This document shows, one piece after another, positions 48,123-59,800 of a stretch of 64,000 nt of DNA; position 1 is the stretch's first letter, and the number at the start of each line of letters is the position of its first letter. Where the stretch lies: NCBI RefSeq assembly GCF_022458985.1, contig NC_061771.1:26838001-26902000 (forward strand). The letters run 5' to 3'. Position numbers and translations under genes: made by a program. Under the pieces are notes generated by a model that had not been told where the DNA came from, did not search any database, and saw nothing but the letters and a program-made list of their open reading frames with translations. The stretch is from Mugil cephalus (taxonomy: Eukaryota; Chordata; Actinopteri; Mugiliformes; Mugilidae).

Positions 48123-49098
48123 TTAATAACTATGCTGTAACAGACCCATGTTTACTTGAGTGATTCCACAAAGGCAGCAGCGTCCTTCGGTGATGTAAAT
48201 TCCCTTGTGACATCCCTTCTGGTGATGCGGAGACGCGCTGGGTGTAGCAGCCCAAATCTTATGTCGGGAATGTCCCTGAGCTGGACGGATGTCACTGAAG
48301 GCTGCACGGGCTTTGGCTGTGCGTGCAGTGAGATCCGGGAAAATTGAGACAGTTGAACCCTTCACCTTGATCTGCCGTCGGGTTCTAGCACGTCGTAGGA
48401 TGTCGGCACAGTCTGCATAATAGTGTAGACGTGCTATTATGGGACGAGGGCGCTCACCGGGTTTCGGCTTGGGCTGTAGAGATCGATGCGCCCGGTCCAC
48501 CACCGCCTCTTTTCCCAAGGCGAGGGCATCCTTCAGCAAGGCGGAAACTGTAGCCGCGTCAACCGCGCCGGTCTCCTCGGGCAGACCGAGTATCCTGATG
48601 TTGTTACGGCGAGATCTTGCCTCCAGATCTTCACATTTGCTGCCCAGAGCAACACGTTGGGAAAAGTTTGACCACTTTACTTTGAAATGAAAGCACATCG
48701 TCAGTGCACGTCGACAGCGAGCCCTCCATGTCCGTCACAGTTACCTTTAACACATGCACCTCCGACCGGATAGCCGCCATATTAGCATTTAGCTCCACCT
48801 TCACACTCTGTAGCTCGGACTTTATCTGAGCGAAGTTATTCGTCAATGCCGTCTCTAATTCTGTCTTAAAAATGCCAACCCACTCATCTCGAAGAGCGGC
48901 GAGGAGTTCAGCCTTAAAGTCCGAGGAGGTCATGCTCGAAACGGCGGCGGTTTTCTCTGGACTGGAGGGCTTAGCGGGCGGGATGGCCTCGCTGTTCCCC
49001 GGGGAGGATGCAGCCCGGGGGGGCGGCCTCGCCTGCGTAGCCGCTGGGTTGTTCGTATTTTTCTGTTTTGGAGGCATAACGGCTTGTAATACAGTCAC
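48123..49098 (-). pseudogene. LINE ORF1: L1-type RNA-binding protein, frameshifted
   Basis: It begins at the Met of MPPKQKNT (about 49077), with a Pro/Ala-rich head, a long helical stretch (coiled-coil-like, about 48700-48930), then in another frame SRRNNIRILGLPEE, RPRPIIARL and the C-terminal domain ending about 48.2 kb. The LEARSRRNN-RI-GLPE signature is the RRM region of L1 ORF1p. The frame shift lies near 48650-48690. It binds element RNA in intact relatives. Confidence 0.78.
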
Positions 49099-49240
49099 AA
49101 CGAGCTTGTGGAGTCGAAATGTGGAAAAAGAGAGCTCACGAAAAGGCCCTATATGATTAATTAAAAGAGTTTCACAAGAGCTCCTGCAGGCACGTCTTAC
49201 TCCATTAGTCGCTACACCTGAAGTCCCCCACGTAATTATT

Positions 49241-50418
49241 ATTACTAATTATTATCATAACTTTGTGCACGTGGCAGAAACAGACATGAACACACACCTC
49301 AGTCTCTTTAGCTCCATCATGCCACAGTGTGGTACCACATACACACAGCAGAGGGTGCATGTTTGCAGTTGTGGAACAGCAGCAGTGGCATTGCTATATT
49401 AATATACTACTATTTTTAAATCCCACTTGTTACCTACCCACCCTGACTGCCTCCATCTCTTCAGATTTTCTATCCTTTTTTAACCAAATCTTATATATTT
49501 TAATCTCATCTTTTTAGTATCTTATAGTTTTTTAATGCTTTTGATGTCTGTTTTGTATTTTTAACTCTTTCTTACTTGGTACGGTGTCCTTGGGTTTTCT
49601 AAAGGGCTCCTATAAATAAAATGTTGAACTATTATTATTATTATTATCATTGAGAGAGAACTGTGAGAACCGAGACCCAGTCACAGGTCACTGTTTTAAT
49701 GCCAGGTGTGAACACATCAGCGATCGACTCGTTATTACATCACTCAAGATGCGCAAAAGGTAATTACAGGGTGTGAAAGGGACCAAAAAGGACTGTGTAG
49801 AGTAATAGACAACAAATAGAATCACACTGGTCAGAATCTGTCATAATAAATATGATGTGGACCCTTGAATATGTCAAATAATGATGGTTGTTAATCCAAG
49901 ATGCTCAATAGTATGAACATAGGAAATAGTAGTGTGGATGGTATGAGAAGATTTTCTTAGGGGGGTGTCTCCAGGTAAACCTCCTCAGGTGGTGGTGAGC
50001 TCTGTGGATGTTTTCCGACCCTCCAACCCTCTGGAACTGGCCAAGAGCTTTGTAAAAGCAAAGGAGCTGAGCAAAATGCTGGTGGACTGTGTGAGTACAA
50101 CACGTTTTTCAACATATGTATATGTGTTATAATTAGACAGTTTCTACGTAGTTGTTATAATTGCGAAAACATCTTCCTGGAAGTGTACAGACTCTGACGG
50201 CTGTGCAGTGGACAGGGCCAGAGCCTGGTGTGAAATGATCAACACCATCTAAAACAGGTCAGCTGACTATTACTTCTCCTTTTAGATACATCTTCTGTCG
50301 TTCTCATGTCTTTATCTGATTAAACATGACCTCATCCCCCGCCCCCACCTTTTTTTTTTTTTTGTCACACAGACTTGGCACGACTTGCAAAGAGCAAATA
50401 TTTATCTGCTATCGCTCA

Positions 50419-50453
<35 letters not shown>

Positions 50454-51191
50454 GGATATTTGAAAGGAAACATGTTTGATAGTTGTGCCTGTGTGAAACT
50501 GAAGAGCATAGATTCAGAGAGTTTGTACCTAAAGAAGAAACTTAACACATTAAAGTCCTGATTTTAGTTGAACCTCCTGTTAGTCAACAAGATAGTTATG
50601 ACCAGACTCACAGCATGCAACATAAAATCAGATATATAGATAAAATATTCTACAATATTTACTCATCATCATAGCAAAATAGTCAATCTACTGCATTATT
50701 TCCTCTCTCAACCAGTAGAAAATGCTGTAAACATGTGATTAAGCATGAACAAAATATAAATACAAAAATACTGTGATACTGTCAGAAGATAGATTAATAA
50801 TTAATTAGATTTTTGGTCATACTTCCGAGCCCTAACCCTGCTTCTATAAATGTCCTGTAGTTGACAGTTAAGTTTTTTTTTTTTTCTTGCCTTCCTGTTC
50901 TTGACAAACCGAACTGTGAAGTGTTTTACACATGACGGTGTTAACTGTGTTTTGTGCAGACTCAGTCCCCAGCTGTCTCAGGAGGTCCTGCTGGATGAGG
51001 TGAGCGACGCGGCCCTGGTGGACATTCTGTGGGAAACCCAGATGTTCCTGTATGAGAAGAGGGAGATCCTCCAATCTCTGGCAAAACTACTACTGGAGAA
51101 CTGTGAGCAAGAGAAAACCACGAGAAGAGGGAGAGTGTTTGAGCTCGGCTCTAAGAGCAGTACTGCCATTTGTCTTGATTCAGGACTCTAA
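49241..51191 (+). pseudogene. pla2g6-like: PLA2G6-like phospholipase A2, 3'-exon fragment 4 (exon a deleted)
   Basis: Exon a is absent because of the deletion at about 44478. Exon b 49975-50090 is open. Exon c 50184-50257 has the same ATC-TAA change as the second exon c of fragment 2, so it is nonsense. Exon d 50960-51191 is open with the extended C-terminus ending CLDSGL. The shared TAA ties this copy to the duplicated exon c of fragment 2. It cannot encode an active enzyme. Confidence 0.78.
50420..50453. repeat. (ATT)n microsatellite
   Basis: About 11 ATT units, equivalent to 21126-21186 but shorter. Confidence 0.9.
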
Positions 51192-51579
51192 TGTTTGTGT
51201 TGCTGTGTTTTATCTTTACAAAAAATGAATAACATAAGACTAATATATGAGTTCAGAGCAACACATGTGCAAAACATGGCAGGAACTGAAAACTAATACA
51301 GGAAACAACAGAGTCTCTGTAGCCTATTGAAAGGCCACGTATGTAGCATCTCTGAACCAGTCATTACTGTGGTTTATTAGGTTTACTCCATGAGAGGCTG
51401 CTTTTCATTTCTTCAGCTGGTACATACAAGAGGAATGTTAAGAGGAAGTGGTATTAACTGAATCTAAAGATGAATAGCCCACGCACTGACACCTCTCCAC
51501 GGTGTTGGAGATAAAAGTCTCCTCCTCATTCCTTTTTCACTGGTTCCCAATTTTCACCCACCAAAAAACAGCGAAGAAA

Positions 51580-53567
51580 CTGACACTATATACTGAGCTT
51601 CGTTGGTCCGTGGCGAACGACCATTGGTCAAGTTTTCGGCCAATCCTACCGGAGCATGGCTTCAAAGATGGGACGTTCACACGCGCTGTGCCATTTATCG
51701 CTTTAGTGTGTTTATTGCTGTTTCTATATTCGAATGTAATTGTTATCAAGATGGTGTTCGGACAGGGTCCTTTGTGGTAATTTGTGGTGGGTGTTTTACG
51801 GGACTCTAGATTCCCTTTATTCGTTGTAGTTGTTAACATTTTCCCTCATTTTTTGTTGTGTTCAGGAGGGAGATAAGGCCAGATCAAGGAGGCGCAGGCA
51901 TAATGTAGGGCAGCTAAGTGTGGGCGGAGCCAGGGAGCTGAGGACCGACCTAGATGACAGCCGTGAGCCTTAAAAGACCGGACGTGCTGTTGTGGTCTGA
52001 GAAAGAAAGGATAGTGTATTTTGTGGAGTTAACTGTCCTGTGGGAAGACAGAGTTGAAGAGGCGAATGAGCGCAAGAGAGACAGATATGCGGAGTTGGCA
52101 TCGGAAGCGGAGCAGCGAGGCTGGAGCGCCCGTGTGCGCCCAGTGGAGGTCGGCTGCCGTGGATTTGTTGTGAAATCCGCCATTGCTCTCCTGTGTGAGT
52201 TGGGAATTCGCCGAAAAGAACAGAGGGTTGCCGTAAAAACATATGTCCCTGGCAGCGGAACGAGCGAGTCAGTGGCTGTGGCTACGGAGGAAGCACGCTA
52301 GCTGGGGAGCATGCTAAAGGTAAGGCTAGCTATGTGCTAACATTAGGTAGCAGTTGTAGTTAGATTAATCTTATCTGTCGGTTGAAAGGCACATGGTGGC
52401 GTGGTGGCTGCATTGAGGGGGGTGACTCCGGGACGCTGGAGCTCACTGTTAAGCCTTCTTGAGGTGTCGTGGGCCTAACTTAACGAAACATCGGTGAAGG
52501 GAGGTGCCCACTTGAAAACCCCAATGATGTGCGGCACACTGCCTACTGTTGCTAGTTAGGCTCGTTTGCTGGCGTTTTCTTGTGTGTAACTTCTGATCTT
52601 GGCCGAGGGGAAGAATGTTGTTTGAAGTATAGTTGCATGTCCCATCATTTCTTACTTACTATTAGCGGTTAGGCTAATTAGTTGGTGCTTTCGAGTGTTT
52701 CGTTTCCGTGGCTAGGCTAATTGTATCTCGTTTCTGACATAGGCAGAAGGATGAGATGTCCTGGTCTGAATGTAGTTGCATTCCCATCATCTCTGTTACC
52801 TACTGCTGGTTTCTAGGCTAATTAGCGTGTTTTATTTCTGTGGTTAGGCTAATTGTACCTCGTTTCTGACATAGGCAGAAGGATGAGATGTCCTGGTCTG
52901 AGTGTAGTTGCATTCCCATCATTTCTGTTACCTACTGCTGGTGTCTAGGCTAATTAGTGTGTGTTTTATTTCTGTGGTTAGGCTAATTGTACCTCGTTTC
53001 TGATATAGGCAGAAGGATGAGATGTCCTGGTCTGAGTGTAGTTGCATTCCCATCATCTCTGTTACCTACTGCTGGTGTCTAGGCTAATTAGTGTGTGTTT
53101 TATTTCTGTGGTTAGGCTAATTGTATCTCGTTTCTGACATAGGCAGAAGGATGAGATGTCCTGGTCTGAATGTAGTTGCATTCCCATCATCTCTGTTACC
53201 TACTGCTGGTGTCTAGGCTAATTAGCTGGTGTTTTTTATTTCTATGGCTAGGCTAATTGTATCTCATTTCTGACATAGTTAGTAGCTGACCACTGGTCTG
53301 CTGGTTGGTTGTCCAGTTGGACCCGGCTTCTAAGGGAGTTTTGCCATAGATCATGGCACAAGGGATTGTAACATCTCGTCCTGTGTATTAATGAATCAAA
53401 CAATTGTGCTCCGTTGGAGTCCTCTTTTCGTTTACCTTTTGTATTTTATCGGGCTAATTCTTAAGTTTTGAGACCACAAGATGCCTGACAATAAATACTT
53501 TTTATTTCTGGCAAAATATACTGTGTTGCGTCCTCTTTACCCCTCAACAAAGCAAGGTCGTAACATT
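51580..53567 (+). mobile_element. Retroelement 3' part with nuclease-like C-terminus, copy 2
   Basis: Duplicate of 22231-23797. Relative to it, about 35 bp are missing near 51957, which shifts the frame ahead of RPDVLLWSEKE. The rest of the frame runs to 52301 because the TGA of copy 1 is CGA here. The conserved blocks VYFVELTVLWEDR, ANERKRDRYAEL and VEVGCRGFV are kept. The tail holds four VNTR units and a short extra segment near 53475-53515. No reverse transcriptase remains. Confidence 0.55.
52727..53262. repeat. 132-136-bp VNTR, four units
   Basis: Units start with CTCGTTTCTGA at 52727, 52859, 52993 and 53127, with the array end at 53263. Each contains GGCAGAAGGATGAGATGTCC, ATTCCCATCAT and TTAGGCTAATT. 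Copy 1 of the element has a single unit. Confidence 0.9.
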
Positions 53568-54465
53568 ACTAATGCTATATTATTGAATCTGTGATACAAG
53601 CAGAAAATCTGCATTTAGCTGCAGTGCAGTTTGGATGATGGTGGTGGTGATGAACCACTTCTGCCTTATGTCTGGGACCCGTATTTGCACCTTTCTTCTT
53701 TCCACAACACACTTCCACACTTGTGTTATCTATTTATACTCTCGTTCAACCTCACACATGTTAATAAACTGCGTAAACAATACACAGTTAAACCTCCCAG
53801 TCACTGTGAAAGTGTCTTGAATGCATATTATTAACTTATATTATTGAAACTGGCATGAAAACGAGACTTGAACGATCATTTATTTGAAGGACAAAGGAGA
53901 ATTAGGAATTAATTGCTGCTACTTTCCCAACCTGAACAGGAGGCAGCAGTATTTTCTATCGTTTTTTTTTTTTTTTTTTTTTGTTTTATATTAATTGCTG
54001 AAGTGTATACTAGTATGGTAATAACGTATATTAATATTAATCTCTGATGTATCCATGACTGATTTGTCCTTTTTGGGTTAGCTAATAGGATTCTTATTTA
54101 AGAAAATTAAAATCATGTCACAAGTGTTAAGGTTGTTGGTTCATATTTATTGTGTTGAGTTACACTTAGATGAATTGTAAAACAAAACGATAATATACAA
54201 ATACACAAATATCCCACAATTATGTCATTTACTAGCTTTATTTTTAACTTTGCCACGGAGACACGGCGTCTCCGTGGCAACGTGTCCGCCTGTGAGCTAA
54301 TTACCGTTGCTAACATTAGCTGCTCTTGGAACATAACAAAAAGGAGAAAGAAGCAAAGTAAATGCCAGATGAAGGAGTGCCATTAGTTCACAGATTTGAG
54401 ATCTTTCGCCTCCAGCTAAGTCCCGCCCCTCAATAATCGTCACACTGTTTACAAGCTGTGAGGGG
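53568..54465. other. Intergenic spacer, unit 4
   Basis: Equivalent to 23798-24680. It contains a strong hairpin near 54252-54278 (GCCACGGAGAC, 5-nt loop, GTCTCCGTGGC). No gene seen. Confidence 0.5.
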
Positions 54466-54559
54466 ACCTATATCATAGACATTAATACGTAGACGCTCTA
54501 TTGAACACTGAACGGCGTTCATACGTCACCGCCGGAGTCAGGAACTGGAAGATGGTAAA

Positions 54560-54639
54560 ATGCCTCGTACATGTGCTGCTTGGAATTGTTCTAATCGTTT
54601 AGGTATCCAAACCAAATCCATTGGAATTACCTTTCACAG
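54560..54639 (+). pseudogene. THAP-domain first exon
   Basis: From ATG 54560 the exon encodes MPRTCAAWNCSNR and ends ITFHR across a GTAAGT donor at 54640. This is the start of a THAP zinc finger (C-x4-C, then the FHR turn), a DNA-binding domain used by THAP proteins and P-element transposases. It lies 64 bp inside the left end of the P-like transposon. I found no following THAP exon with the C-x2-H pair, so it is a stranded first exon. Confidence 0.65.
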
Positions 54640-54847
54640 GTAAGTCTTAAAAATTACACTTGATCGTATTTCAGCCATATTCTGCATAATTTTTCACCAT
54701 TATAACAGTGTTTTCGGAGCGTAATTTGTCAACGTTATGGTAAATACCATGGATTCCCGCGCAGAATTCATTTAATGGTATTTACTTTAACTTAGTCTGC
54801 TCACGGTATTATATATGATAATCAAAATATAACGTATGTTTGTAACA

Positions 54848-55589
54848 ACTAGGGTTGCCACCCGTCCCGTAAAATACGGAATCGTCCTTTATTTTGCAAT
54901 TAAATGTTGCATCCCGTATTTTCATAAATGTCCAATACATGTGTCTGTCTCACACATATACACTAAATCTAACAATAATGAACAAAATAAAACAGGAAAT
55001 ACTACGTTGTGGTAGTACTTTGTTGTGCGTGTGGCGCTGTCACGGTTGCCTAGAGACAGAGACTCAAAAGAATATGCGCCTTTTTAAAAACGTCCGTTGC
55101 ACTCGGGATTCAACCACGTCCTCAAAAGGGAGTAACAAGAAATACACTTGGATAAAGAAGTGAGGGAAATGTGTTTGAATTGTTTGAATCTGGTCTACTC
55201 CACAGACAAGAGAAACACAACAGTTTCTGGTGAACCCAGGACTGTTGAGGGAAGGAGTTATGTTTTGCACTTTCTTGTTTTCTTTCTTGAATAAGCAGAC
55301 ATGATTGCAAGTGTTTTTGTTGTTTTTTGTTCTCAGTTTATTTAGTTTATATTTTAGTTCAAATTAAGGCTTTATGTGGGCTAATTAACAGCACATTTTA
55401 TGCAACAATGTTGTACAATAAAGAATGTGTTCAGCATTTCAAGCTTTAAGATAAAGAGATAGATGCTTTATTCATCCCAAACTGGGAAATGTGAGTAACT
55501 GCTTTCTCCCTCGGGCCTGTGGTGGTCATGGCCCCAAGGAGCCGTGGTGGTGGTCCCTTATTTTCATTTCTGAAAGGTGGCAACCCTAA
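54848..55589. mobile_element. Nested TIR element with GGGTTGCCAC ends
   Basis: AGGGTTGCCAC at 54849-54859 is the reverse complement of GTGGCAACCCT at about 55577-55587. TAACAAC and TAACAAG next to the ends could be an imperfect target duplication. The ends look like hAT-type non-autonomous elements common in fish. The right part is shared with 24711-25215 of unit 2. No transposase frame. Confidence 0.4.
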
Positions 55590-55892
55590 TAACAAGTCAG
55601 TTAACTTATCCATAGTTGGAAAGCAACTGTCATTGCTTCCAAATGGCCAAAAAAATAAATGAATAAATGAAAATGATATGTTTTTTTTCTTGTGTGTGGA
55701 GGGGGTTTAATCTACATTTATTGTTATTCATATATTATTAAAGTGTAACATACACTGTTTTTTGATGTGTGGGATCAATAAAGTTATTGTACTAGACTAA
55801 AAAGGTTTAATACATTGTTTTTGGTACCTGTTTCCCATCAACTTTAGTGTGTGTGTGTGTGAATTAAATAAGCTGAGGCTTTAACATAAAAT

Positions 55893-56340
55893 TCAATCAA
55901 TCAATCAATCAAATTTATTCATAAAGCACATTTAAAAACAACTGAGGTTGACCAAAGTGCTGTACAAAAATTAAGTGAAGAAACAAAGCTAAGGTAAAGA
56001 AGTCCTTGAGCCTTGATCTGAAAGAGTCAATGGAGGGGCCAAGTCTGACAGAGGAGGGGATGCTGTTCCACAGTCTGGGGGCAGCAACCGCGAAAGCACA
56101 ATCACCCCTGAGTTTATGAAGAGACCATGGAACTTTTAAAAGCCCTTGGTCAGTGGACCTGAGGGGCCTGGAAGGGGAGTAAGGAGGTAGAAGTCCTGAC
56201 AGGTAGGAGGGGGCTGCTCCTTTCTTATATACAAATAAAAAGTTTAAAATCAATTTGAAATGTAACTGGCAGCCAGTGGAGGGAGGCAAGGACAGGGGTG
56301 ATGTGGTCTCTCTTTCGAGACCCTGTCAAGAATCTGGATT
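55893..56340 (-). mobile_element. LINE-2/CR1-like 3' fragment, copy 2
   Basis: Duplicate of 25510-25960. The minus-strand frame 55915-56289 again encodes the reverse-transcriptase C-terminus (APSYLSGLLPPY, FAVAAPRLWNSIPSSVR). The tail is TGATTGATTG-type. Confidence 0.7.
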
Positions 56341-56821
56341 TTAAAATGTACTTTAAAATCCTATTTGTATTACTTCACAGCGCAGCTTTGCCTCCTCCAA
56401 TATGGCGGACACGCACTTACGTCACATCAGCGGGCCAACCCAGTCAACGAGGCGTCTACGTATTAATGTCTATGGTCTATATGACAACTAGTCCAGTGGT
56501 ATTTTCTTAAATGTGAACTTTCCTGTTGCCATGTTTTGTATGTACTTTAATAGCTACAGTGTACAGTACAGTTTTCTTGTAGCCTTTACACTGTGTGATA
56601 TACGTAGTACTATAGTATCACTTGGCATTCACCATAAAGATATTTTTGCTCAGTATCTGACTGAGAATAATAAAAAAGCCTGAGAGAGTCACACACAGTC
56701 ATGAAAATGAGTAAACCTGTATAAAAAGTTCATGGTTTCAGTTCCGAAAACATGTGGTGGACGTTCAAATCTGTCCGTCTGTCTGTCTCTTTGAGTTGTC
56801 CTTTGCTGTGTTGTACAGTCT

Positions 56822-59800
56822 CTAGGTATCCTCTGCCTGGTCATTGAGCCTGAAAGTAAAGATCACATTATTTAATCAGGCTAAACATGCAGTAAAGCAT
56901 TTTAAAGAATACAGTAGAACACGAGGAGACCTTTTCAGTAGCCAATCTATAACACAGGTTGTTTTGGAAAAGCAGGATATACTCACTCAGAGGTTGAATT
57001 AGACCTAAATTTGACAGCAGCGTAGGGGACCATCTCTTGGTCTTGGGACTGAGGTGGGTTTGCGAGGGAGTAGATAGGATCTGTGTTGTCCTCTGAGAAG
57101 TGGATTCTGCTGTAGAGAAGTTCCTGCTCTGCTGGTTGAGCTGAGGAGTCGTCATCACCACAGTTGATCTGATGAAACACCAGAGAAATTGAATTAACTG
57201 TTTAGCTGAGCTTTGGAAGTAACGCTGAGTGATACACTGAAGTTTTTGCTTTTGAACTAAATGAAAAGGAGCAAAAATCTTTTCTTTCTACTCTCTGTTG
57301 TCACCCACACAGCAACCAGTTGTCTTTAGTGATGTTGACTTTTAACCGGTACACAACAAGCTGCACAAATGGCAGCTGAAGATGAAGGAATGACACCAAA
57401 CAGAAGCAGTTATGTTACTCGACTGATTTGGTTCAGTAATGTTTAACGTGGAACACACCACTGAGATGTGTAAAGTTTAATAAAACTAACGTAGCAGCAC
57501 AATAAACCTGTGACAGCACCTGAAAACAAAAACATACAGAAATGTGTCTTTATGAGATTGTGATGCTTCAAAACCACAACTAAATTACGAAATGAGTTGC
57601 AACATTAAGTGGCCTCACCACGTATTACAAGACACTGATGGAAGAAAATGAAATAATCTTGTCAAGTAAATATGATGAAAACAAGTTTAAACCATCGAGC
57701 TGCAGATATTTTGCTGAGGTACAATAGCCACAAAGGAAAGACTGTGCTGCATCTGTAGAAGATTTACTCAACAACAATAGATCTGTGGAGCAGCAGAGCC
57801 ATTAACGCTGATATGAGACGTAGTGTTTTACCTAAGATTATACATGAAGCTGCTGTTATGGTGTTATTCTTACAATATGGACACACCAATCTGAGACATC
57901 TGAGAACCATCATCAACAAAGGCCAACGATGATGTTACCTCACGTCTCCTGAATCACGCTGATCTGTTGATCTATGGTTTATCTATGATCTTTACTTTTG
58001 TCTCTTTTGTTTCTTTTCTCATGTTCTGGTTCTAAGCTGAGCAGCCAATCAGAATGATTTCTTTGATCGTCTCTTTCCGCAGTTGATTAAACCAGTGTTG
58101 CAAGATTAAAGTGTTTCACACCCGACTGAGAGGTTTCGTTGGGCAGTTGTTGGCAGGTGAACAAACTTTCATCTGGTCTGGGATCAGTTTGGTATTTTTT
58201 CTAATTACTTTTCAATGCTGATTTTAAACAAATCCATTTAGAGAAAGATGTGTTTTGTCTTCACATGACCGTCAGTGTCTAAACACTAGAGAAGCTTAAT
58301 AGGCCTGTAGTTGAATACATGACAATGTTAAATGACAATTGCAGATATCTGTAATTCAGTTTTGACTAGGCAGAATGAAAGTTAACGATATCTCAAACAT
58401 CATGCATGATGTTGCTCTATTTTAGATATCCAGACATACGTCACTTCCCCTTCACGCCATAATCAAAGAAGAAGAAATAATTTCAGAACGAAGTAGGATG
58501 GCGTTGGCTGTAATTGAGAAAACCACAAGAAAATGAGGCCAGTAATGCATTCTCCGCATTCCTCCCTGTCAGCTCCTACCTTGCACAGGCTGCGGGGTTG
58601 AATATTCGAGTAGCTCTGGCTGCTCCGCCATCTTGCTCACCACAAGTGCAATGTTCATCAACAACCGCTCCCGCTTGAAGTGGTAGGCGGGGCCTTCTGC
58701 AACGTCATTTCGCCTAGTCAAAACTCTAATTCAAGATATCTGTAATTACATTCTGACTAGGCGGAATGAAAATTACAGATATCTCCAATATCAGATATCT
58801 ATAATCAAACTTCAGTTCAGTTTAATGGATATCTACAATTAAATTGCGACTCTTCCTAATTCCAGTTTGGGATATCTACAACGTCATTTCGCCTAGTCAA
58901 AACGTAATTTAAGATATCTGAAAAGGAACATGTAGATATCTTTAACTGAGGTGAATTAAAGATATCTTGAACTGGAATTATGACTAGTCAGAATCAAATT
59001 GTAGATATCGCAAACTGGAATTACTACTAGTCGTAATTCAGTTGCAGATATCTGCAATTCACATTGCAGATATCTGCAACTCAATTGTAGATATCTGTAA
59101 TGACGAACCCCATACACATGAATGGCAAAAATTACGACATTTATCCTAGGAAGAATGGAGTTGTGGATATCTGAAATGACAATTGTGGATAGGAAGAATG
59201 GAGTTGCGGATATCTGAAATGCTCTTTTTAGCTAGGCAAAACTGAATTACAGATATCTGCAACACATATCCAGTCTAGCTTTTAAAGCTAGCTTTTGTTA
59301 AATCAGCTTGCCATACAGCGCATCCTCCATGACACACTCAGCCACCAGCCATCTCACTTCTCCAGGGTCAAACATCTTCACCTCTGGTCTGGAGAAATTT
59401 CAACTTTCGTTGTTTAGATTTGCTCGTGCCGTCATCCTCCATCTGTTTGCTAGCAAGAGGTTGTTTAGCCTCTAACTCCAGGTGTTTCTTCAGGTTACTT
59501 GTACTATTTTTAGCCATAGACATTTCCTTCGGCCTCCCACCAGATACCACAAAAAGGCTGAGGTCAGACTAGTGGCAAAACACACAGACCCTCACAGTCG
59601 TCCCAACGCTGGTAAATAGTCAAATGTCGTCTTGGTTTGTTAAGGCTTTAATGTTATACCACAATTAAACCTGTTTTATATCTATTTTATATATATGTAT
59701 ATATGGCAATTGAACTGAATTAAAATTATACCGCTCATTGACACCATTGTAAATGTTACCTACTTTACCCACTTACGTTGTTTTGAGTTGTGTGTATTGT

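Larger units (their letters stand above)
44690..49240 (-). mobile_element. L1-clade LINE, near full length, decayed
   Basis: About 4.5 kb inserted into the spacer between PLA2 exons a and b. The element reads on the minus strand: ORF1 at about 48.12-49.08 kb and ORF2 at about 45.0-47.93 kb. The 3' end at the left has an A-rich tail (T-rich on the plus strand near 44690-44710) and an internal ATA microsatellite at 44943-44986. The flanks are the unit sequence GCCACATTTCT and then AATTATTATCATAAC; I could not see a clear target-site duplication. The protein types fit the fish L1 (Tx1/Swimmer-like) group. Confidence 0.8.
54474..56474 (+). mobile_element. P-like DNA transposon with 23-bp perfect terminal inverted repeats
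   Basis: The left end 54474-54496 and the right end 56452-56474 are exact inverted repeats of 23 bp beginning CATAGACATT. They are flanked by ACCTATAT (54466-54473) and GTCTATAT (56475-56482), an 8-bp target duplication with two differences; units 1 and 3 have the empty site GTCTATATGAC once. An 8-bp duplication and a THAP exon at the left end fit the P-element superfamily. The interior is mostly other sequence (a TIR-flanked insert at about 54848-55587 and a LINE-2 fragment at 55893-56340), and no DDE/RNase-H-like transposase frame is visible, so it is non-autonomous. Unit 2 holds the same insertion without its left part. Confidence 0.7.

Noticed and set aside
45446-49098. Endogenous retrovirus
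   Set aside because: The order of L1-type ORF1, AP endonuclease and non-LTR reverse transcriptase, with no LTR, protease or envelope, shows a LINE.
54560-54639. First exon of a cellular THAP gene
   Set aside because: It sits just inside one terminal repeat of a transposon with target duplication and has no following exons, so it is better seen as part of the element.
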